A DNA stretch of 64,000 nucleotides. Origin: Orlajensenia sp037404875 (GTDB lineage: Bacteria; Actinomycetota; Actinomycetes; Actinomycetales; Microbacteriaceae). This document shows positions 35,378 to 42,912 of the stretch, one piece after another. Both the position numbers and the translations under genes were made by a program. Every line of letters starts with the position of its first letter. The stretch's first letter is position 1. Below the pieces are notes generated by a model. It saw nothing but the letters and a program-made list of their open reading frames with translations, was not told the DNA's origin and did not search any database. Where the stretch lies: the NCBI RefSeq assembly GCF_037404875.1, contig NZ_JBBELO010000030.1, forward strand, positions 1 through 64,000, in the 5' to 3' direction.

Positions 35378-36043
35378 CTACTGTGACGGGGCGTCGGCAG
35401 CCTGAGGGCTGACCCTGCGTTCGCGACGGTCGATGCGCCAGGCGCGGATGCCGGCCAGGACGGAGGCGAGGATGGCGACGGCGGCGATCACGTAGGAGGC
35501 GACCCTGACCTGCGGATTGGATGCGGCGAAGTAGCCGATGACCGTGATACCCACGCCCCACGCGAGCGCGCCGACGAGGTTCGCGGTGACGAATCGCAGG
35601 TAGGCCATACGGCCCACACCCGCGATGACGGGCACGAAGACGCGGCCCCACGGCACGAAGCGGGCGATGACCACGGACCACCAGCCGAAGGTGCGGTAGA
35701 ACCACTCGGTACGAGCGATCGCCTTCTGCGTGCGGGCGCCGCCGCGGCGGTCGAGATACGGACGGCCGTAGCGGCGGCCGAGCAGGAACGCGACCTGGTC
35801 GCCCGCGAAGGCGGCGATCCCGGTGCCCAGGGCGAGCACCCAGATGTTCAGGCCGGGCTGCACGGCAGCGAGGATGCCGGAGGCGAACAGCAGCGAGTCG
35901 CCGGTGATGAAGGGGATGAAGACGCCCACGAACAGCGCCGTTCCCGAGAAGACGAGCGCCCAGACGATGAGGTAGAAGAGCACGACCCCCACCTGGCCGA
36001 TGAGGTCGGTCAGCTGCGAATCGAGCGCGGAGGCGTGCAGCAT
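35378..36043 (-). CDS. DedA family membrane protein (second copy)
   Basis: 221 aa, diverged paralogue of the downstream gene. Key segments: SGTALFVGVFIPFITGDSLL, FAGDQVAFLLGRRYG and IARFVPWGRVFVPVIAGVGRM. It is the first gene of the pair. No ribosome site is obvious at the ATG. One copy may act on undecaprenyl phosphate and the other on another lipid; that split is conjecture. Confidence 0.93.
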   Translation of the reverse strand: MLHASALDSQLTDLIGQVGVVLFYLIVWALVFSGTALFVGVFIPFITGDSLLFASGILAAVQPGLNIWVLALGTGIAAFAGDQVAFLLGRRYGRPYLDRRGGARTQKAIARTEWFYRTFGWWSVVIARFVPWGRVFVPVIAGVGRMAYLRFVTANLVGALAWGVGITVIGYFAASNPQVRVASYVIAAVAILASVLAGIRAWRIDRRERRVSPQAADAPSQ

Positions 36044-36137
36044 CCGTCAGCCCACCGGGCGGCACTGACGGCGCGCGTCATCGTCGGTCGGATAAGGCAT
36101 GCCTCACTATCCCACGCGGACTGCGCCTGACCCGAGT

Positions 36138-36156
36138 TCTTCAGTGCGGAAGGCGG
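36138..36156. repeat. Distal copy of the tRNA-Leu 3'-end repeat (att-like)
   Basis: A 19-bp exact copy of 36870-36888, starting TCTTCAGTGCGG. It lies 732 bp from the tRNA copy, on the 3' side of the tRNA gene, where the outer attachment site of an inserted element is expected. Confidence 0.7.
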
Positions 36157-36269
36157 TCAACGCTCCAGATCGCAGGGGGTGGGTCAAGATCTCGGGAGTG
36201 CCTTGGGCAGACACCGCTGGCAACCGCGTCCGGGGACCGCAGAACTCTTTCGCGTTCTGGGTGGTGCCC

Positions 36270-36323
36270 TTCTCGCGTCTGCGACCGCCTTGATCGTTCT
36301 CGCGTCTGCGACCGCTTTGACCG
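36270..36323. repeat. Two tandem copies of a 27-bp unit
   Basis: Units at 36270-36296 and 36297-36323 begin TTCTCGCGTCTGCGACCG and differ at two positions. They lie in the gene-poor segment between the att-like repeats and not in a convincing gene. Confidence 0.75.
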
Positions 36324-36428
36324 TTGGGCTGACGGACCTGCTTGTCTTCGGGTCGCGTTCCTACTAGTGAGAATCGTGGGCTCACCAGTCGAGGACGCCG
36401 GGGGGCCGGGGTGGGGAGGTCCGGATGC

Positions 36429-36668
36429 CTACCCGTCCAACGCTGGCTGATCCCCGTCCCGTCGAAGTCTCCGGCTGAATGCCAACCTCACGAGTGAACC
36501 GCCTAGACCGAGCACACAGAGAACGAGCAAGCCAACGTCCGTGGGTCCAGGTCCGGCGTCGCTGATGTTGAAGATCATGGCTGCGCCGATGAGGGTGAAG
36601 GTGATGATGCTGCTGATCGCGTTGCGCGATGAGATGTACCACCAGGGCTGGCGGAATGGGAAGGCCAT
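36429..36668 (-). CDS. Small hypothetical membrane protein
   Basis: 79 aa with two hydrophobic helices (about 16-34 and 43-60: FTLIGAAMIFN and VGLLVLCVLGLGGSLV), separated by a short Asp/Pro turn, then a basic tail. Unrecognised family. The hydrophobic pattern and ATG support a real gene. It is the only likely gene in the ~0.7-kb segment bounded by the tRNA-Leu repeats. The rest of that segment, about 36157-36428 and 36669-36869, shows no convincing gene. Confidence 0.5.
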   Translation of the reverse strand: MAFPFRQPWWYISSRNAISSIITFTLIGAAMIFNISDAGPGPTDVGLLVLCVLGLGGSLVRLAFSRRLRRDGDQPALDG

Positions 36669-36869
36669 GAGCTGAGGCTAGTGGTCGAACGTTCTTCGTG
36701 GGTGTACCGCCGCAGATCCGCCATCCGTGGTGGTCGGTTCCCATGCCAGAGTCCGGCGTCACATACAAGTCGGAGCCGTCCAAGCGGTGCCCGTAGGGGC
36801 CGGGGCAGGGTGCGCCCGCAGGCCCCTCCACGTGGCGATCGTCTGATCGAACGCCGTGGGTGGCTCCCC

Positions 36870-36888
36870 TCTTCAGTGCGGAAGGCGG
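36870..36888. repeat. tRNA-proximal copy of the 19-bp att-like repeat
   Basis: Covers the last 12 nt of tRNA-Leu (36877-36888) and 7 nt beyond its 3' end. Identical to 36138-36156. Integrase target sites usually include exactly this part of a tRNA gene. Confidence 0.7.
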
Positions 36889-36956
36889 GACTTGAACCCG
36901 CACGCCGAAGCACAGGAACCTAAATCCTGCGTGTCTGCCAATTCCACCACTCCCGC
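36877..36956 (-). tRNA. tRNA-Leu, anticodon UAG
   Basis: 80 nt, class II with a long variable arm. Acceptor GCGGGAG pairs with CTTCCGC, discriminator A, T-arm with GGTTCAAGTCC. The anticodon stem-loop CAGGA-TTTAGGT-TCCTG gives UAG, reading CUN leucine codons. CCA is not encoded. Its 3' end is part of a 19-bp direct repeat. Confidence 0.95.
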
Positions 36957-37054
36957 AAGTGCCTCACCAGTGTAGGTCAGGGCCGCCGACGCCCCCCGGT
37001 CCTGCGTGTGGATAACTTCTGCGGGTGCCCTCGCATCCGCGCCATGATGCCGGG

Positions 37055-38287
37055 ATGAGCGAGGCGGTTCGCACGATCACCGAGAACGTGCGCACCCGCG
37101 TGCGTCGCGACGGGGTCGACCTCGCCGGCGATGCCGCCCTCGCTGAGCGGTACGTTCGCACCGAGTTGCGTTCGTACGTCGAGCACGCGCTCGGCGCATC
37201 CGGTCCCCTCATCCACGATGAGGAGCAGGCCGCCCGTGAGGTCATCGCCGCCCTCACGGGCTTCGGTCCGTTGCAGCCCTACCTCGATGACCCGGGCATC
37301 GAGGAGATCTGGATCAACGGTCCTTCCCGCGTCTTCGTCGCCCGCTCCGGAGTGCCCGAACTGACCACCACCGTGCTGACCGAGCGCGTCGTGCGCGACC
37401 TTGTCGAGCGGATGCTGCAGAGCTCCGGTCGGCGGGTCGACCTCTCGAGCCCCTTCGTGGACGCCTCGCTTCCCGATGGCAGCCGCCTGCACGTCGTCAT
37501 CCCCGACATCACCCAGAAGCACTGGGCGGTCAACATCCGCAAGTTCACGCGACGGCTGCGCGACCTCGGCGAACTCGTCAATCTCGGCTCGCTCTCGCTG
37601 CAGGCGGCGGAGTTCCTGCGGATGTGCGTTCTCGCCGACCAGAACATCCTCGTCTCCGGTCCCACCCATGCGGGCAAGACGACGCTGCTCGGCGCGCTGC
37701 TCTCGGGAGCGCGCCGCAGTGAGCGCATCGTCACCGTGGAGGAGACGTTCGAACTCGACGTCGCCGCCCGTGACGTCGTGGCCATGCAGTGCCGCCAGCC
37801 GAGCATCGAGGGCACCGGGGAGATCACCCTGCGGCGCCTCATCAAGGAGGCGCTGCGTATGCGCCCCGATCGCATCGTGGTCGGAGAGGTGCGCGAGGCG
37901 GAGAGCCTCGACCTGCTGATCGCCCTGAACAGCGGCGTTCCCGGCATGTGCTCGATCCACGCCAACAGCGCGCGCGATGCCCTCTCGAAACTGTGCACCC
38001 TGCCGCTGCTGGCCGGCCGCAACATCGATGCCGCCTTCGTGGTGCCGACCGTCGCCTCGTGCATCGACATCGTCGTGCACTGCGAGATCGACCGTCAGGG
38101 CGCTCGTCGCGTCACCGAGATCCTGGCTCCGAGTGGCACCGTGAGCGGCGCCGTCATCGAAGCCAGCCCGATCTTCCAGCTCAGCGATGGCGTGCTGCGG
38201 CCGGCGGGCGGGCACCCGACGAAGCTCGCGAAGTTCTCCGCCGCCGGGCTGGATCCCCGGATCGTGCTGAGCCGGGGTGCCGCGTGA
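37055..38287 (+). CDS. Tad pilus assembly ATPase, CpaF/TadA
   Basis: 410 aa secretion-type ATPase that powers assembly of Flp/tad pili. Walker A is SGPTHAGKTTLL (about residues 206-217); the Asp box and Walker B region include PDRIVVGEVREAESLDLL. The N-terminal domain has FGPLQPYLDDPGIEEIWING, typical of CpaF. ATG 37055 is preferred over GTG 37025. The stop overlaps the tadB start (GTGA). First gene of a seven-gene locus with no TadZ/CpaE or prepilin peptidase in view. Confidence 0.94.
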   Translation: MSEAVRTITENVRTRVRRDGVDLAGDAALAERYVRTELRSYVEHALGASGPLIHDEEQAAREVIAALTGFGPLQPYLDDPGIEEIWINGPSRVFVARSGVPELTTTVLTERVVRDLVERMLQSSGRRVDLSSPFVDASLPDGSRLHVVIPDITQKHWAVNIRKFTRRLRDLGELVNLGSLSLQAAEFLRMCVLADQNILVSGPTHAGKTTLLGALLSGARRSERIVTVEETFELDVAARDVVAMQCRQPSIEGTGEITLRRLIKEALRMRPDRIVVGEVREAESLDLLIALNSGVPGMCSIHANSARDALSKLCTLPLLAGRNIDAAFVVPTVASCIDIVVHCEIDRQGARRVTEILAPSGTVSGAVIEASPIFQLSDGVLRPAGGHPTKLAKFSAAGLDPRIVLSRGAA

Positions 38288-39153
38288 GCCTCGCGGTGAT
38301 CGCGCTCGGGTGCTGCCTCGGCGCGGGAGCACTACTGGTCGCGTCACCGTGGTTGTGGCCGGGGCAGCGCGGTTCCGCCACTCGATCCCGCCGCCCGGGG
38401 GTGCTGCGCTCCCGGCTCGCCCTCGCCGGGCTGCGGCAGGTGCCGCCGGCCGCATTCATCGCCGCAAGCGCCATCATCGGGCTGCTCACCTCAGCGTTGG
38501 CACTCGCCCTGTTCGACGTGATGGCCCTTGCTGCCGTCGTGTTCGTCCTCGGCGCCGCCCTGCCCTCCCTTCTCATCACCTGGCGCGCTCGTCGACGACG
38601 TGCGGCCAATCGCACGGTCTGGCCCGACGTCGTCGACCATCTGGTGGCGGCTGTGCGCGCGGGGCTCGCATTGCCGGATGCCGTCGCGAGCCTCGGAAGA
38701 TCCGGCCCGGCGGCGACGCGCAGCGTCTTCACCGACTTCGAGCGGGAGTACCGGGCGACGGGCGACTTCGGCCATTGCCTCGATGACCTCAAGGATGCGC
38801 TCGCCGATCCCGTGGCAGACCGGCTGGTGGAGACCTTGCGGATGGCGCGCGAGGTGGGAGGAAGCGACCTCGGGGACGTGCTGCGCGGACTCGCCGCCTA
38901 CCTGCGGGAGGACGCGGCCGTACGAGCCGAGTTGCGTGCCCGTCAGTCCTGGGTCGTGAGCGCCGCTCGTCTCGGGGTCGTCGCGCCTTGGGTCGTACTG
39001 CTCCTGCTCGTCTCCCGACCTGAGGGCGCCGCCGCCTATAACTCACCGAGCGGGGGAGTCATCATCCTGCTCGCTCTCGTCGTCTCCGCCCTCGCCTACC
39101 GTTTGATGATCCGCGTGGGCCGACTGCCCGAGGAGCAGAGGTGGTTCCGGTGA
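38284..39153 (+). CDS. Tad pilus inner-membrane protein, TadB-like
   Basis: 289 aa with a type II secretion F domain. Two N-terminal and two C-terminal membrane helices flank the cytoplasmic domain containing VWPDVVDHLVAAVRAGLALPDAV and MAREVGGSDLGDVL. GTG 38284 overlaps the cpaF stop and the stop overlaps tadC, both as GTGA. It is the platform on which the ATPase acts. Confidence 0.92.
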   Translation: MSLAVIALGCCLGAGALLVASPWLWPGQRGSATRSRRPGVLRSRLALAGLRQVPPAAFIAASAIIGLLTSALALALFDVMALAAVVFVLGAALPSLLITWRARRRRAANRTVWPDVVDHLVAAVRAGLALPDAVASLGRSGPAATRSVFTDFEREYRATGDFGHCLDDLKDALADPVADRLVETLRMAREVGGSDLGDVLRGLAAYLREDAAVRAELRARQSWVVSAARLGVVAPWVVLLLLVSRPEGAAAYNSPSGGVIILLALVVSALAYRLMIRVGRLPEEQRWFR

Positions 39154-40088
39154 GTGCGGCCTCGGCGTGGTCGCTGGTCTTCGGATGCCTGCTCGGCCTG
39201 GGTCTCTGGTCGATCTTCGCCGCGGTGCCGCGGTTCGGTCGGCCACGCCTGGCGGATCGAGTGGCTCCGGCCCTCGTCGACGTCTCGGAAGAGGCTCGGG
39301 CCCACCTGCGACGCCGCACCGCCGACCCCTTGCCGGTGATCGGCGCCCTTGCGCTGCCGGTACTGACCGGAGGACGCGCGCTGCTGTCCTGGCTCTTCGG
39401 CGGCGCCGAGACCGCGGCCCTTCGTCTCCGCCAGGCAGGCTCGTCGCTCTCCGTCGACAGGTTCCGTGCGGAGCAGGTGGTGTGGGCGCTCGTCGGCTTC
39501 GCGGCGGCGGTCGCCGTCGTGGCCATCGCGGCACCGGCTCGCACACTGCCCGCCGTCGCCCAGCTGGCGCTTCCGGTGATCGCCGCGCTCCTCGGTGCCG
39601 CCCTGCGCGACCTCGTGGCCCGGAACGCGGCGCAGCGCAGGCTCGCTCGCATCACCGAGGAGCTGCCGACCGTTCTCGAGTTCCTCACCCTCAGCCTCTC
39701 GGCCGGGGAGAGCATCCTCGATGCCGTGCGGCGGGTGGCGCGCACGGGTTCAGGGGAACTGGCCGCCGAGTTCGGCGGGGTCGTGGCGCGCGTCGGTACG
39801 GGTGTGCCGGTTGCGACGACACTGGATGAGCTCGCCTCCGCCCTTCGCCTGCCCGCGCTCAGCCGCGCCGTCGATCAGATCACGGCGGCGCTCGAACGCG
39901 GCACCCCTTTGTCGGGCGTGCTGCGTGCCCAAGCCGGCGATGCGCGCAGTGACGCGAAGAATCGGCTGCTCGAGACCGCCGGCCGCAAAGAGGTCGCCAT
40001 GCTCGTTCCCCTGGTGTTCTTGATTTTGCCCATCACCGTGGTGATCGCGATCTTCCCCGGGCTGTTCGTGTTGCAGGCGGGGTTCTGA
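39150..40088 (+). CDS. Tad pilus inner-membrane protein, TadC-like
   Basis: 312 aa, second type II secretion F domain protein. LARITEELPTVLEFLTLSLSAGESILDAV is the characteristic segment, with a C-terminal helix VPLVFLILPITVVIAIFPGLFV. GTG 39150 overlaps the tadB stop. Forms the membrane platform with TadB. Confidence 0.92.
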   Translation: MSAASAWSLVFGCLLGLGLWSIFAAVPRFGRPRLADRVAPALVDVSEEARAHLRRRTADPLPVIGALALPVLTGGRALLSWLFGGAETAALRLRQAGSSLSVDRFRAEQVVWALVGFAAAVAVVAIAAPARTLPAVAQLALPVIAALLGAALRDLVARNAAQRRLARITEELPTVLEFLTLSLSAGESILDAVRRVARTGSGELAAEFGGVVARVGTGVPVATTLDELASALRLPALSRAVDQITAALERGTPLSGVLRAQAGDARSDAKNRLLETAGRKEVAMLVPLVFLILPITVVIAIFPGLFVLQAGF

Positions 40089-40118
40089 GCAGAGCCGATC
40101 AACGAGAGAGGAACAGAC

Positions 40119-40307
40119 ATGAGAGCGATGATGGATCGGGCTCGGGTGCGAATGCACGGCTGGGCAGGGCAGGAGCGCGGCGACGTGCCCGGCTGGGTGC
40201 TCATCACGTTGATGACGGCCGGACTGGTCGTGCTGATCTGGGCGCTCGCCGGACCCGCGCTCTCCGGTGTGTTCCAGCAGGCCATCGAACGCGTCACCAA
40301 CTTCTGA
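40119..40307 (+). CDS. Small Flp-pilin-like protein
   Basis: 62 aa. A short basic leader (MRAMMDRARVRMHGWAGQE) is followed by RGDVPGWVLITLMTAGLVVLIWALAGPAL and a short amphipathic tail. This matches tiny tad-locus proteins of Actinobacteria placed where the Flp pilin is expected. The usual Gly-Ala-Glu prepilin cleavage motif is not obvious, so it may be the pilin or an accessory peptide. GAGAGAGGAAC ribosome site. Confidence 0.85.
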   Translation: MRAMMDRARVRMHGWAGQERGDVPGWVLITLMTAGLVVLIWALAGPALSGVFQQAIERVTNF

Positions 40308-40311
40308 GGCG

Positions 40312-40716
40312 ATGCGCCGCCTCCGGCAGCTACTCGACGACGAGGCCGGGTCGGCCGTCGCCGAGTTCGTGATGGTCTCGGCTCTTCTCACCGCCCTCGC
40401 CCTGGCCGTGCTGCAGCTCGGTTTCGCCCTGCTCATCCGCAACACGGTGCTGGATGCCGCGGCCGAGGGCGCCCGCTATGCGGCGCTCGCCGACACTGGA
40501 TTGGCGGCGGGCGCCCAGCGCACCCGCGAGCTCATCACCACCGCCTTGGGCCCCGACTACGCCGCCCACATCGAGGCGCGCTACGGGAACTATGCCGGCC
40601 ATGCCAGTACGGAAGTGCGGGTGCGCACACCGCTTCCGCTCGCCGGCCTGTTCGGGCCCGATCGGGCGATGGAGGTGGTGGGGCATGCGTCGCTCGAGAC
40701 GCTCGATGGCGGATGA
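40312..40716 (+). CDS. TadE-like minor pilin
   Basis: 134 aa. The N-terminus DDEAGSAVAEFVMVSALLTALALAVLQLGFAL is the TadE pilin-like motif (G-S-A-x-x-E-F followed by a membrane helix). A small globular domain follows. ATG 40312 lies 2 nt after the previous stop. It overlaps the next pilin-like gene by up to 32 bp. Confidence 0.88.
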   Translation: MRRLRQLLDDEAGSAVAEFVMVSALLTALALAVLQLGFALLIRNTVLDAAAEGARYAALADTGLAAGAQRTRELITTALGPDYAAHIEARYGNYAGHASTEVRVRTPLPLAGLFGPDRAMEVVGHASLETLDGG

Positions 40717-41143
40717 CACGGGGTCGGCTTCCCTCGAGTTCGTGACCGTGGGCCTGATCCTGCTCGTTCCGCTCGTCTATCTCGTGCTGGCGCTCGCCGC
40801 CATCCAGGCCGGCGCGCTGGCGGCCGAGGGGGCCGCGCGACAGGCGGCGCGGGTGTACGTGCAGTCCCCGGATGCGCCATCGGCTCGTGACGCACTGGAG
40901 CGGGCGATTCTCGTCGGGCTCGGCGACCACGGCGTCGACCGCGATGACGCGTCGGTGTCGATCGATTGCGACGACGATGAGAACGGCTGCCTCACCCGCC
41001 GCAACTCCGTGACCGTCACCGTCCGACTGCGCGTCGAGCTTCCGCTCGTGCCCGACGTGCTCTCCATGCGCGACGTCGTCAGCGTTCCGGTGCAGGCTCG
41101 GGCGACGCAGCAGGTGTCGCGCTTCTGGGGAGCCGCCCGGTGA
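40685..41143 (+). CDS. TadE/TadF-like minor pilin
   Basis: 152 aa from ATG 40685. DDTGSASLEFVTVGLILLVPLVYLVLAL is again the pilin-like helix with conserved Glu. A C-terminal domain has two Cys (CDDDENGC), probably a disulfide. ATG 40685 has GGAGG 9 nt upstream and adds a basic leader; ATG 40706 (MADDTG) is the alternative. The stop overlaps the next gene as GTGA. Confidence 0.86.
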   Translation: MRRSRRSMADDTGSASLEFVTVGLILLVPLVYLVLALAAIQAGALAAEGAARQAARVYVQSPDAPSARDALERAILVGLGDHGVDRDDASVSIDCDDDENGCLTRRNSVTVTVRLRVELPLVPDVLSMRDVVSVPVQARATQQVSRFWGAAR

Positions 41144-41586
41144 ATCGGCTTCGAGCGCTCCGCGACGACGAGCGCGGTTCCACGCTGCCGCTCGTCATCT
41201 TCTTCATGGTGCTCGCCCTGCTCGTCATCATCGCCGTCGCGGGCGCGACCTCGCTCTACATCGAGCGCAAACGACTGCTCACGCTCGCGGACGGAGCGGC
41301 ATTGGCTGGCGCGGAGGCCTTCGACCTCAGTCAGGTCAGTGCTGCGGACGGCGAGCTCCGCATCCGTCTCGAGGGTGACCGGGTGCGCGCCGCGGCCGAG
41401 GAGTACCTCGACGCGGCGCCTCACGAGCAGTTGCGCGACCTCGCGCTGTCGGATGCGGGAACTCCCGACGGTCATTCCGCGGCGGTATCGCTCACGGCAT
41501 CCTGGCGCCCGCCCGTGCTCTCGCTGTTCCTGCCCGAGGGCATCACGCTGCGGGTGGACTCGACGGCCCGCTCGGTGTTCCGCTGA
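41140..41586 (+). CDS. TadG-like / pilus-associated membrane protein
   Basis: 148 aa. DDERGSTLPLVIFFMVLALLVIIAVAGATSLYIERKRLLTLADGAALAGAEAF is the Tad-like N-terminal domain found in actinobacterial tad loci (Rv3655-type). It lacks the von Willebrand domain of proteobacterial TadG. GTG 41140 overlaps the preceding stop. The 3' end overlaps the convergent MFS gene by 44 bp. Confidence 0.86.
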   Translation: MNRLRALRDDERGSTLPLVIFFMVLALLVIIAVAGATSLYIERKRLLTLADGAALAGAEAFDLSQVSAADGELRIRLEGDRVRAAAEEYLDAAPHEQLRDLALSDAGTPDGHSAAVSLTASWRPPVLSLFLPEGITLRVDSTARSVFR

Positions 41587-42850
41587 CGCGGCGACGGCGG
41601 CGGGACGGCGCGTAGCGCGGGAGGTAGCGGGCGAGCAGGGCCGCTCCGATCAGACCCAGTGCTCCCATGACGCCGCTCGCCACGGCGATGGAGGCGACGG
41701 CCGTCAGGGCGGCGACGAGCAGCGGCGCCGCAGCACCACCGGCATCGCCGGTGAAGCGCCAGGCTCCGAGGAACGGCGCCGGATCAGCCGGTGGCGCCAG
41801 GTCGGCTCCGAGTGTCATGAGGATGCCGCTGCCGATGCCGTTCGCGACCGAGAGGAAGATCGCGATGGCGATGAAGAGCTGCACGTTGGGGCCGGCGTCG
41901 TGGGTGAAGGCCAGGGCGATGTGCCCGAGGCCGAGCCCGATCATCGACGGGACGGCCACCCAGATGCGGCCGAACCGGTCCATGACCTGCCCGCTCGTGT
42001 AGAACAGCGCGAAGTCCACCGCTCCGGCGACGCCGATGACGAGCGCCGTGTCACGCTCCGACATGCCGATCGAGAGCGCCCAGAGCGGCAGGATGACCGT
42101 GCGCGACGACCGCAGAGCGGCGATCAGGGCTGCGCCGGTGCCGAGACGCAGGAGCACGGCCGCGTGAGTCCGGATCGAACTGAAGAGCCCTTGGCTCTCC
42201 TCCGCGGCCTCTTCGGCTCCGAGGGTGCGTACCGCGCCGGTGGTGGCCGTCACACGCTCCGCCGTCCCGAACATCCGCTCGGGATCGGGCAGGAGCAGCA
42301 GCAGCACGATCACGCCGACGCACGCGGCGATGAAGACCCAGAACACCGCCTGCGTACGCCCGGTCAGGTGCAGCAGACCGGCTGCCACGAACGGGCCCAC
42401 GAACCAGCCGGCGCGGAAAACGCCGCCGAGCGTGGAAAGCGCGCGGGCGCGGTACCGCATCGGAACGTAGCTCGTCATGAAGGCGTGCCGCGCGAGCGCG
42501 AAGACGGCGGTGGCGAGGCCGACGAGGAAGATGCCGGCGGCCAGCACCCACGGCGACGCGGCGAGCAGGCAGACGAACACGCCGATCATGGCCAGTATGG
42601 CGCCGCCGATCATGGCCGTGCGCTCTCCGATGCGGCTCACCAGCCAGCCGCTCGGGATGTCGCCGATGAGTTCACCGAGCATGATCATGGCGGCGATGAA
42701 GCCGGCCAGGGCCAGCGAGGCGCCGAGGTTCGAGGCGACCGTAGGAATGAGGGGGATGATGCAGCCCTCGCCGATCGAGAACAACAGCGTGGGCAGGTAG
42801 GCGGCGAGGGCCACCGAACGCAGGCGGAACGGGCGCTCGGTCATCGACAT
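41543..42850 (-). CDS. Major facilitator superfamily transporter
   Basis: 435 aa, 12 membrane helices. The loop 2-3 motif is seen as GELIGDIPSGWLVSRIGERTAM, and the mid loop is ~45 residues. Layout suggests a drug or metabolite exporter of the DHA1 type; substrate is unknown. ATG 42850 is 8 nt after a minus-strand TAGCCT (42859-42864), supporting this start over ATG 42844. It is convergent with, and overlaps, the tad locus. Confidence 0.9.
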   Translation of the reverse strand: MSMTERPFRLRSVALAAYLPTLLFSIGEGCIIPLIPTVASNLGASLALAGFIAAMIMLGELIGDIPSGWLVSRIGERTAMIGGAILAMIGVFVCLLAASPWVLAAGIFLVGLATAVFALARHAFMTSYVPMRYRARALSTLGGVFRAGWFVGPFVAAGLLHLTGRTQAVFWVFIAACVGVIVLLLLLPDPERMFGTAERVTATTGAVRTLGAEEAAEESQGLFSSIRTHAAVLLRLGTGAALIAALRSSRTVILPLWALSIGMSERDTALVIGVAGAVDFALFYTSGQVMDRFGRIWVAVPSMIGLGLGHIALAFTHDAGPNVQLFIAIAIFLSVANGIGSGILMTLGADLAPPADPAPFLGAWRFTGDAGGAAAPLLVAALTAVASIAVASGVMGALGLIGAALLARYLPRYAPSRRRRRVSGTPSGPSSPPAA

Positions 42851-42858
42851 CGCTTTCT

Positions 42859-42904
42859 AGGCTACGCCCGGGCCGACCGCCTTCCGGCAGCGGCCAAGTA
42901 GGCT
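42859..42904. promoter_or_regulatory. Divergent -10 elements for the MFS gene and prfB
   Basis: Minus-strand TAGCCT (42859-42864) is 8 nt before the MFS ATG; plus-strand TAGGCT (42899-42904) is 8 nt before the prfB ATG. Both imply leaderless or near-leaderless mRNAs. Confidence 0.55.
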
Positions 42905-42912
42905 GGGGCCAA

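Noticed and set aside
36382..36903. 173-aa minus-strand open frame overlapping tRNA-Leu
   Set aside because: Its N-terminus is translated from the tRNA sequence and the rest has no protein-like pattern; only the 79-aa membrane frame inside the region looks real.
41339..42901. 520-aa plus-strand open frame opposite the MFS gene
   Set aside because: Extremely Asp/Glu/Arg/Gly-rich shadow; the MFS frame shows twelve membrane helices instead.
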